A DNA stretch of 15,811 bases from the NCBI GenBank assembly GCA_003550305.1, contig QKYT01000629.1:31850-47660 (forward strand). Reading direction: 5' to 3'. The stretch comes from Glomus cerebriforme. Its lineage: Eukaryota > Glomeromycota > Glomeromycetes > Glomerales > Glomeraceae. Each line of letters begins with the position of its first letter. Position 1 is the first letter of the stretch. The notes below the pieces were generated by a model. The model was not told where the DNA came from. It did no database searches and saw nothing but the letters and a program-made list of their open reading frames with translations. This document shows, piece after piece, positions 8,488-15,811 of this stretch. The position numbers and the translations under genes are program-made.

Positions 8488-9447
8488 AATGTTACAAAGT
8501 TAAGATATTTGACAGGGAGCAGGTGTAAAAGAAAAGATAAATTTAAAAAATGTGAAACTGACAAAAAAGAAGAAAAAATTTTTTTTTTTCATGCTTGCGT
8601 GTGGAAGGTTTTTATTTTCTTTTGGCAAAATTTTGTGTACTGAAAATGGAACTAAAATTACAACTGACATTGTCTTAAAAGGAAAGATCTACATGATTTA
8701 TACTTCAATCGGATATCTGATATGTTGATCAAAAATTTCTAGATTGAAATATAAAATCGTATGATCAATTTAAAAATAAGGCTCACCAGTCTATCACCAA
8801 CTTGGTTGGTAAGTTTTGGCTGAGGCAATAAATGTTAGTCTAAATAAGGAAAGAGAATAATGATTACCGGTTTTAATTGACAAGATATCTTTTTTAATTG
8901 TTTGTAACTTGACTTACCGTTGACAATTTCAGTGTAACATTGTGTATCATCAAAAAAAAAACGGGAATCATGCTTTGACAAATGAAGCAATTAAATAAAG
9001 AAATTTGAGAAAAATATTTTCTTTTCATTGTTTAAGATTTTATAATCAAAAGAAGAGTTTCTTTTAAACAGGTTTGCGTAAAAAAAATCATGTAAATCTT
9101 TCCTTTTTTGGATAATTTCTGATAATGTCAGCCAGAAATTTATTACTTATTTTAGTAACTGACTGACATTACCGTAATTCCGGCTCTGAAAAAATGCGTA
9201 CAGCTAATAGTAAATTTTTTTGGCTGGACCAATTTATCACTTTTTTTAAACATTACACACGCTAAAAAATTTGTTTTATATTACGTGTAAGGTTTTCTAA
9301 ATCGTGTATTAACCAATGTATCTCATAATGAAAGATAAATAAATGTGTAAATGGAGAAATTTTTTAAGATTGTACGATTTTTTAATTTAAAGTTAAATGT
9401 TGAAAAATTCTTCCCTGTTTTATTAACATTTATTAACATATTTTGAA
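8488..9447. other. spacer upstream of the kinase, with a small inverted repeat
   Basis: This should include the kinase promoter (minus strand), but no motif can be named. TAATGTCAG at 9123-9131 and CTGACATTA at 9163-9171 form a 9-bp inverted repeat with a 31-nt loop. ACCAA-CTTGG-TTGGT at 8796-8810 is a short hairpin-like sequence. No coding-like segment was found. Confidence 0.4.
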
Positions 9448-10000
9448 ATGATCAATAATATTACAATAAATAAGATGAATGAAAAAGTAAATTGTATAGA
9501 ACCAAGTAAATCATATTATTTTCTTATTAAAAAAAATTGGACTAACTTCTTTTTGTTCCTTAATCAGTTCATCTTGCCCTTTCTCAGACAAAAAAAAAAT
9601 GGTTTTGAATGGATTGAAAATGAAAAATATAATAATGATTTAATGGGAATTCATACAAATAGAAAAGGCTTAAAAACAGAGTCAAAATGACTCTTCCTAT
9701 CAATGTTTTGATCCAGATTTCATGGATTGTCAGATTTTAAAATTTAATAAATTTGATATTGCGACTAAAATTTTTAAAATAAATGTTTTTAAATCCAGGT
9801 TTTTAAATAACTATTTTCATCTGTATTTTAATAATTATTCGGCTGATTCCACCTATATCAAAAACACTACTTTCCTATCAGCTAAGAATAAATTTAACTT
9901 TACAAATTCACTCAAGTTAATATTAAAAACTAGGGTTAGTATTTTTATTCCCATAAAAAATGTTTACTCAAATTGGATCCCTGACCAAAAAAAAAACTGA
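9448..10000 (+). other. two adjacent plus-strand open frames of doubtful status
   Basis: Frames at 9448-9690 (80 codons) and 9722-10000 (92 codons) are open, and both are rich in Asn, Lys, Phe and Ile, as random AT-rich DNA would be. Neither has a motif, repeat or clear splice partner. On the minus strand a short piece, LSEKGQDELIKEQKEVS at about 9530-9590, looks at least as protein-like. I treat the region as probably non-coding or as the relic of something unrecognised. Confidence 0.2.
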
Positions 10001-10745
10001 TAATATCATATAAACTATCATATTAGATATAAATGAAAAATTTTTAAAAACTGGTTATAGAAAATTATTTGATTTATTTTCTAGTTGAATTGTTGAAAGT
10101 AAAATATTACAAAAGATAGATTTATTATATATTATAAAAGAAAAGAAAAGAATAATATGGAATTTAAATTGGTAAACTTTTATGATTAATAATTCTTCAA
10201 CAATTAGCTTCTCTAATGATTTTTGATTTTTAAACAAAATCTTTGTATTCAAAACTTCCAATCATTTTTTTATATTTGACGACTTAATAAAAATTAGCTT
10301 ATCATTTATTTGAGGCACAAGTTCTACGGTATATTTTTTATATTTGGATCGTTATCAAAAATATATTATAATATCATAAATTCATAATGTTCTTTATCAA
10401 AATTTTAATATAATTTGAGAAGGAAACTCAAAATGAAATTTTATTCTCAAATAAAGCACAATGTTCATTTCCTAAATCAACCGAATCTATATAAATAAGT
10501 GCTACCAGCTACCGCTACCAAACATCTAAATTGAATAAATTGGAATAAGACATAACACATTAGCACAGCAGTCTCAGAAATTATTCTTTGAAATGAATAT
10601 TTAATAACAATTAATAATGCTACTGAGAAGTTCCATCTTGTTGGTGGACCAATTAACTTATTTAGTAGTGCTGATTTTTAGAAGCTACAAATTACAAATA
10701 TGAATATAAATGATAATTTATACCAAACATAAGTTTTGTCTTTAA
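10001..10745. other. AT-rich spacer, no gene recognised
   Basis: A minus-strand open frame at 10055-10261 (68 codons) is AT-driven and lacks motifs. A 24-bp segment at 10153-10176 matches 3028-3051 with few differences. GCTACC occurs three times within 10500-10520. A 28-codon frame at 10617-10703 (+) has no support beyond being open. Confidence 0.35.
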
Positions 10746-11420
10746 CTACCAGGGGATAGGATCATCTTGAATCCATTTAAAGTAATTTTCAACATTATTA
10801 ATGTATTTTTTAATTATTCCTTTTACTTTATATTCTTCAATTAAATCTTTTATTGACTCCTGTATTATTTTTACTTGCATCTTCACCCGTACACCTATCC
10901 AAGTGCCTTTCTCTACAATCAATTATAGTTTTAAGTGGTATCATTATTCTTTCTAAATATTTAAATGGATTATTGACATTGATCAATAAAGCAGATACAA
11001 TATAATAACTTTAATTTTATCCAGAATATTTATTTTAATCATGATTTTAAATAAGAGCTTATTGAAATAAAAACAGATTGAAAAATTAGATCAAAATTAA
11101 CTAGTACTTTAAAAGATTTTAATGATTTTTTTGGACATCTGAATTTAATATCATCAATCGAATTCTTGAATTAAACAAACACGAATGTGTAATATTTTTG
11201 CGATTTTTACTGAATTTTTGTGCAATATAAATTGAAGATATATTATGATCTGCTTTGTACAGATTGAGGTTCAATTTGCTGTATTTTAGTAGGAGAAAAC
11301 TCTATTGTACAGTATGTGGTATTATAATTGTTTAATTCATTAATTTTTTTTATCTCTGTAATAATTATTTGCAATCGATCATTTGCTTTCTTAATTCTTA
11401 TGTACGTCCAAGCATTTTAC
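10746..11420 (-). pseudogene. decayed minus-strand gene of unknown function
   Basis: Reading minus from about 11420, one frame gives KKANDRLQIIITEIKKINEL then NNYNTTYCTIEFSPTKIQQI before a stop near 11225. Frameshifted continuations include IKFRCPKKSLKSFKVLVNFD near 11060-11150. From about 11010 an unbroken run reads INVNNPFKYLERIMIPLKTI, then IDCRERHLDRCTGEDASKNN. A +1 shift near 10870 leads into IQESIKDLIEEYKVKGIIKK and a convincing C-terminus WIQDDPIPW, stop at 10746-10748. The amphipathic, charged character of these segments, unlike the flanking DNA, supports former coding. At least three frame changes and several stops show decay, although some gaps might be introns. Family not recognised. 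Confidence 0.45.
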
Positions 11421-11589
11421 ACATATCACTTATTTTCAATATTTAAATAATCTTTTATTCATTAATATTAATTTTTAAAATTACATAAATTTATTTTTAG
11501 TTAAAATAAAAGTTTTAAATTGTAAAAATTGGATTTGAATATTGAAATTATATCTTCTACTAAATAATAAANTAAAAAATTAATGTTTT

Positions 11590-12290
11590 AACTATATGTT
11601 TCCCAAAATAATACCATAGCTACTTGTTTCAGATTTATCATATATCTATTTTTAAATTGATCGATTCTGATATAACCATCAACCTTACTTTATTGTTTTT
11701 TAATATTATTTCTCCTTTTTTTGTTCATAATTCATATTTTCATGGATTCACTTTAGATTTTGATATATACTTTAAGTTGTAAAATTTCCTGTCTTGAATT
11801 TCCTTTTACGTTTGTTTAATCCATGAAAGCAGTATAGTTTATTGTATGTTGGCTCGTTTTGCTCATTTGTTTGATCATTTCCATATTCTTCTTTTAATTC
11901 CATTTAATTTTCTACTATATTGTTGGTAAAAGAGTAATTGCCAATGGTGAGAAAATAGTTGATAAACTTTTCCTTTGTCCAACCCATCTCATACAGTGAA
12001 TTCTTCAATAATTTTTTGATATAGTTGTTAAATTATTTTGATTATTTTAAACATTGAAAAATATAAAATAGTTTGATAATAATTTTTTTTATTAGGATAA
12101 ATGATATTTTTAAGCCCAATTGAACGTGCAATATGCCTCCTTTCAGCATCAAGTTATCCAACGTTCTGTTTTAAAATGTCCATTATTGGTCTTACTATTT
12201 TTTTCTGCTGATATTTCTTCTTAGTGCATTTTTTATAATCTGTTTGCTGACTGGGTTATGAAGCTTTTCTTATGTCCATAAAAAGAATCC
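11590..12290 (-). pseudogene. scattered minus-strand coding relics
   Basis: Three coding-like islands lie in one direction. At about 12060-12265 one frame reads KKCTKKKYQQKKIVRPIMDI, continues LKQNVG, hits a single TAA at 12154-12156 and continues LDAERRHIARSIGLKNIIYP. At about 11820-12000 a frame reads MGWTKEKFINYFLTIGNYSF followed by polar residues. At about 11600-11690 GYIRIDQFKNRYMINLKQVA leads to LFWETYS, and the overlapping frame gives DKSETSSYGIIL; together these resemble kinase subdomains where SDVYSYGIILWEI would stand. Whether the islands belong to one former gene, possibly the same one as at 10746-11420, cannot be decided from the sequence alone. Confidence 0.3.
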
Positions 12291-12504
12291 AATTTTAATA
12301 AATGGCTTTACTTTCTTATTAACAATTATTCCAATTAAATCATTTTTGATTTTTTTTTTACAATAGCTTCCATGGTTTAATAAAATCACTTTTAAAAATC
12401 ATTTAATCTTCACTTTCTCCAAATCTTTGTATGAGTTGGTAGTGTTGGTACGTGAGCTCATAAATAAAGTAGTCTAAGGAAATGGAAAGGGAATTCTAAT
12501 CTAA

Positions 12505-12727
12505 ACCAAACCAGCCAGATCTGACCGGTCTTTCCTTGCCTGATACGAAGAAGACTTCTATATACAGTATAAGGAAGAGAAGAGGAAGTTTAAAGGAATT
12601 TAAAAAAAAAATACCAAACCCGCCAGATAGAAGATACTCAACTAACTGACTGGTATTACTGGTTTCCTTGCCTGATAGAGGAAGACCTCATATGCAGTAT
12701 AAGGAAGATAAGAGAGAGTTTAAAGAG
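12505..12727. repeat. imperfect direct duplication, units of about 95 and 115 bp
   Basis: Both units start with ACCAAACC(A/C)GCCAGAT (12505-12520 and 12613-12628) and share TTTCCTTGCCTGATA (12531 and 12663), then a (T/G)CAGTATAAGGAAGA-like block and end in GTTTAAAG (about 12597 and 12727). Unit 2 has about 30 extra bases, including AACTGACTGGTATTACTGG, between the first two blocks. The pair is more GC-rich than the flanks. No open reading frame or RNA fold was identified, and no target-site duplication is evident. Confidence 0.7.
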
Positions 12728-13240
12728 TAGGTGTTAAAATGGTAGGGAGAAAATAAGCTAGAGGAAATAAACTTAGGATAATAATTAGGATTTTAAAATA
12801 AGGCGAATGAGCTCTAAGGAAGATGATTAGAAAAATAATGTGGAATTTTGAAAAAAGGAAGTATTTAAATATTAAGATTATAAAAATGAGTCAAAATCAC
12901 CAATAATACAATAATAAACTAAGCATGATAAGTCACATCACGCAAAATTCTGATCATTCTATTAGTTCACATAAATAAAATTACTATAGTTTGTTAATGA
13001 CTCATGATTCCTTACTAATATATGTAATTGATAAATTATGCATGATTAATTAAGGATTAAAAAAATTCAATTAATAAATTAATATAATTAATTACATAAT
13101 TTAAAAAAAATATATATATATATTTGCATAAAGTATCTTTACGAGTATCGATGATTGATATAATTTATATCCACTAAATATTCTTCAGCTGAAAAGACTA
13201 AATATTGTAAACTGCGGTATATTACTTTTATTCAACTGTA
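12728..13240. other. AT-rich spacer with a TA microsatellite
   Basis: No coding-like segment was found. A (TA)n tract of 13 bases lies at 13111-13123, preceded by an A-run. The rest is simple A/T-rich sequence. Confidence 0.4.
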
Positions 13241-14110
13241 TTGGTGACTTATTCAGATTATACAAAACAAATTATTCCAGTTATTCCTAAAGTGATTGCA
13301 TTAGTAAGAAAGTCTATTTTTTGTGTAAACTGTAAAATATGAATATGACGTGTTTAATTTAAGATGGGGTGCGTGGTATCAAAATTTCTCACGATTATGA
13401 TACAATCATGCATATTTGTACTTAAATTAGAAAACACCTTCTGATTTCAATAAGACCCGGTATGAATATTTTTTATAACAACAAAGGTTTAGTTTTATTA
13501 TTTTATAACAATCAATTTGCAATATTATTTTTATTTTTATAAAACTAATACATAATTGTTTGATGAAATTTATTCTTTAATAAAAAATAAACAATTATTT
13601 ACTAGTAATGGAATATGTAGATGGTGGTACCCTTCGAAGTTATTTGAATAAAATTTCAATAAACTTACTTGGGATAACAAATATAACTTGGCATACCAGT
13701 TGGGTTGTGCTGCATCATGCTTAAATTGTACTTCATGACTTGATAAATATTATAATTGTATTAAATTATAAATTAGTATTGTAAATTTATTAATCATTTT
13801 ATTATATTTATTATAGNATTCCTGTAATGTATTGGTTCATCAGGATGTCATCAAATTGGCGGACTTTGATTGTGATTTAGANGCTTCTTCAATCCTTTTT
13901 GATACCCAAGTTATTTGGTGTGGTTCCTTATATTGATCCCAAAACAGCAAAAATCAAATAAAATTAGCGATGTATATAGTGTTTGTGTATTGCTATGGGA
14001 AATATCAAATGGAACCCTACCATTTTTATGATGAGACAAATAATATTGGTTTAATTTATGAAATTACACAAGGTCAGAGAGAAACAATTGTTCCCGATAC
14101 TTCTAATAAT
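13241..14110 (+). pseudogene. second TKL-type protein kinase, broken and missing its catalytic loop
   Basis: From 13608 the frame MEYVDGGTLRSYLNK is subdomain V of a kinase. A frameshift leads to LTWDNKYNLAYQLGCAASCL (subdomain VI start), but the expected HRDLHSGN loop is absent: the frame ends about 13735 and an intron-like gap runs to TTATAG before the N at 13817. The next segment reads NVLVHQDVIKLADFDCDL (DFG position, now DFD), then FGVVPYIDPKTAK, SDVYSVCVLLWEISNGTLPF, and one frame later YDETNNIGLIYEITQGQRET followed by IVPDTSNNY near 14110. At least four frame changes, many near homopolymers, break it. A short frame at 13241-13342 (SDYTKQIIPVIPKVIALVRK) might be a relic of the N-terminal region, less surely. 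The usual zinc-ribbon start is not seen. Confidence 0.7.
13350..13437. repeat. inverted repeat of about 85 bp
   Basis: GTGTTTAATTTAAG at 13350-13363 pairs with CTTAAATTAGAAAACAC at 13421-13437: 9 perfect core bases (TAATTTAAG / CTTAAATTA), then GTGTTT after a small bulge. The loop between them is less AT-rich. It could be a tiny foldback element or chance. Confidence 0.35.
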
Positions 14111-14188
14111 TATAGGTTTAATGATTTTAAAAATAAAATAAACATTTTATATGTATTAACAATTACGCGTATTACATAATATTTTAAC

Positions 14189-14625
14189 ATGTATGTATAT
14201 TTATGGGAAACTTTAATTTTTATTCAAAAATTTAATTTTTTTTTCTATTTTATAGGCTTTGCAAAAACTGTAATCAAGAATTAAATGACTTCAACAAGTC
14301 ATATTGTTATAAATGCGGATTTCCTGTCCGTTGCAAAATTTGTCAATATGTTTATAAAAAAAAAAGAAACAAAATTTTGTCCAGAATGTGGCGAGTACAC
14401 AAAAGGATCTGTATCCACTAGCAATTACTCGAAAAATACTCTTAATTATTCTAAGAATCAGATTAAAAATCCTAAAAAAAAAGAGAATTAAAAGAGATCG
14501 TCCACGCAGTTAATGACAAATATAAAGATAAAGATATGAGTTTAAACCAAAGGTTTAATAATGCAAAAGAAAAACATAATCAAATTCGATCTTTTTGCAC
14601 TAGAAAATCTAAAATAATCAAATAA
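14189..14625 (+). CDS. double zinc-ribbon protein; start codon formed by splicing, frame slips at two A-runs
   Basis: An intron of 65 nt (14191-14255, GTATGT...TTCTATTTTATAG) joins AT at 14189-14190 to G at 14256, making ATG followed by LCKNCNQELNDFNKSYCYKC. The frame has no unspliced ATG because TAA at 14233-14235 blocks it. Cysteines at 3, 6, 18, 21, 27, 30, 42 and 45 give two ribbons, each C-x2-C-x11-C-x2-C, the layout of the double zinc ribbon (DZR) family. The second ribbon is complete only if one base of the A10 run (14356-14365) is not read. The frame then returns at the A9 run (14474-14482), giving a Lys-rich tail (KEIVHAVNDKYKDKDMSLNQ and on) to TAA 14623-14625, about 123 residues. 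Opposite slips at two homopolymers fit consensus errors, or a recently broken gene. Role unknown; ribbons usually bind nucleic acid or protein. Confidence 0.55.
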
Positions 14626-14755
14626 AAAATAAACAAGTAATTTATTAATTTATTTAATTTATTATTTTATTTATTTATACATAATTTTTAATCAGTTTAT
14701 CCAATATATTATTAATAAACTCCATTTTTTTGAAAAGATTTTAACGGTTAGTGTC
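14626..14755. other. short AT-rich gap between genes
   Basis: Almost pure A/T with several TTTATT-like words. It would hold the 3' end of the zinc-ribbon transcript and the start of the next unit. Confidence 0.4.
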
Positions 14756-15457
14756 ATGGTGTACGATCAAACTAAAACAAAAGGTATTTTATATCCAAAT
14801 GCTATCAACAAAAAAGACATTAAATGTTTAAAGATCAGGTAAAATTAATATATTTATTGCTTTATTATTTTAATTATCATATTTTGTTATTTGTTGACTA
14901 ATAAATATATAAATAATAGTTCCCATACATTGAAGGTGCAACAAATTGCTGGTTAGGAGATGCAAGAGGTATTGAATAATTTTACTCACGTTAACAACTT
15001 AGTAGGTATTATTTTACTATTTTAGTATATAAATATATTAATTAATAAGTTACTAAAAATATGGGCGTAATTTATTTTTAGAATTATGATGTTTAATCCA
15101 AATTGTCAGATTCAGAAATATATCCAAGTAAAAAAAAACAGAAAACCACTACAACACAATTTTGGAAGATCATTCTCATGCCCACCCGCCAAATATATTT
15201 CTAAGAACCATCGTGAAATTTCTGTTTCAGATGATCATTTTCACACCTCCAAACAGAATCATTTTCAAACTTCTGATTATTTTAATACTCTTGAAGAATC
15301 TTGCAAGATGCAGATGATTTATTAAAAACAAAAATATTATACAGTATATAATATTATATATTTGATAATAAATCCTTTATTATTTATTGATTTATTTTAT
15401 TTTAGGCTACTATGGATGTTAAAAATTTTTTCAAAGACCTTGGAATAACGAAAAAAA
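14756..15457 (+). pseudogene. chain of short exons of an unknown gene, frame broken
   Basis: Four exon-like pieces have good splice borders. Exon a, 14756-14838, encodes MVYDQTKTKGILYPNAINKK and ends CAG|GTAAAA; its intron carries a fine branch site, GACTAAT. Exon b, 14920-14968, reads FPYIEGATNCWLGDAR. Exon c, 15082 to about 15337, reads FNPNCQIQKYIQ in one frame and LSDSEIYPSKKKQKTTTTQ in another around an A9 run, then ISVSDDHFHTSKQNHFQTSD. Exon d, 15406-15457, reads ATMDVKNFFKDLGITKK before GTAAAT. The joins a-b and b-c do not keep the best frame in each exon, and exon c needs a shift near 15308 to run DADDLLKTKILYS into exon d. It is therefore either pseudogenised or affected by base errors. 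The His- and Ser-rich middle is distinctive, but I do not recognise the family. The gene may continue past the window's end repeat. Confidence 0.4.
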
Positions 15458-15533
15458 GTAAATGTTATTTCAACTATATATGATATTTTTTAAAAAATTA
15501 TTTGTTAGTAAAAGACTGACTTAGTGTTCCAAT

Positions 15534-15691
15534 CCGTTAAGGCGTTATCCGGATTGTTTGACGGATATCCGTTATCCGGCGGATAAACGGATGACGGATA
15601 CATTAACGGATCGGATAAATCNGATGANGNATAATAACGGATCNGATATGTNNGATGACGGATAATAACGGATTCATCCGACGGATATCCG
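15534..15691. repeat. ACGGAT / CGGATATCCG short-period repeat block
   Basis: Words CGGAT, ACGGATAA and GATGACGGATA recur every 6 to 20 bases, with reverse forms (ATCCG, TTATCCGG) mainly at the left end. The 12-mer GACGGATATCCG occurs at 15560-15571 and 15680-15691; its core CGGATATCCG is a perfect palindrome, so the block can fold on itself. Six N bases fall between 15622 and 15653, where the repeat predicts mostly G or C, which suggests merged, slightly different copies. A minus-strand open frame across it (15505-15702) is a by-product of the repeat. Confidence 0.75.
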
Positions 15692-15755
15692 ACAATTTTC
15701 AATTTTTTTTAAAAAAATAAACTACGTCCCGGCTGACTAGGCCTTCGTTATAAGC

Positions 15756-15782
15756 AAATTCGTTAACGCATATAACGAATTT
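15756..15782. repeat. 10-bp inverted repeat with 7-nt loop
   Basis: AAATTCGTTA (15756-15765) and TAACGAATTT (15773-15782) are perfect reverse complements around ACGCATA. A third TTCGTTA lies at 15744-15750. A GC-richer word (CCCGGCTGACTAGGCC) stands just before. It may belong to the same repeat element as the ACGGAT block and may continue beyond the window. Confidence 0.55.
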
Positions 15783-15811
15783 TTCGGTATAGTCATATGA
15801 CTTATCGATCT

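Noticed and set aside
8407..8643. 78-codon plus-strand open frame
   Set aside because: It overlaps the kinase start on the opposite strand and is rich in Phe and Lys from A/T runs.
9930..9945. CTAGGGTTAG resembling a telomere repeat (TTAGGG)
   Set aside because: Only one partial copy is present, so there is no telomeric array.
15505..15702. Minus-strand frame with Tyr-Pro-Ser-like periodicity
   Set aside because: The periodicity follows from the ACGGAT repeat, and it crosses several N bases; no independent coding evidence.
1..15811. tRNA, rRNA, CRISPR array or bacterial-type operon
   Set aside because: No cloverleaf, rRNA-like or spacer-repeat pattern was seen, and the spliced genes and LINE indicate a eukaryotic genome.

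Overview
This window looks like nuclear DNA from an arbuscular mycorrhizal fungus (Glomeromycotina), most likely Rhizophagus irregularis or a close relative. The sequence is very AT-rich, and its introns are short (about 65-115 nt), with GTA(A/T) donors and T-rich TAG/CAG acceptors. It holds a tyrosine-kinase-like (TKL) protein kinase preceded by a CxxC...CxxC motif, a type greatly expanded in this lineage, and many broken gene copies and mobile-element remains. The species call comes from recognising family style; no search was run.

Layout. At 348-690 (+) there is a broken gene of the restriction-endonuclease-like type. At 823-1971 (+) a more GC-rich gene of unknown function reads as two exons. 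At 2286-2673 (+) lies a decayed unknown gene. From 6076 down to 3038 (-) there is a non-LTR retrotransposon (LINE): a degenerate ORF1 (RRM-like segment, CCHC-type knuckle, coiled coil) followed by the endonuclease start of ORF2, with the reverse transcriptase missing. At 8487-6805 (-) is the best gene of the window, a kinase for which I propose four exons. Between 8488 and 12500 little is intact, but the minus strand carries coding-like shreds at 10746-11420 and 11590-12290. A duplicated block of about 110 bp sits at 12505-12727. From 13241 to 14110 (+) are pieces of a second, broken kinase. At 14189-14625 (+) is a small double-zinc-ribbon gene whose start codon seems to be assembled by splicing and whose frame slips at two A-runs. 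At 14756-15457 (+) is a chain of short exons of an unknown gene. The window ends in a CGGATATCCG / ACGGAT repeat block.

How it fits together. There is no operon-like logic here. This is a repeat-rich accessory stretch with one likely functional kinase, one or two plausible small genes, and a graveyard of duplicated kinase, nuclease-like and LINE sequences. Many disruptions fall in homopolymer runs, so some could be assembly errors instead of real mutations. Ambiguous bases (N) at 7420, 11572, 13817, 13882 and in the terminal repeat also point to imperfect consensus.
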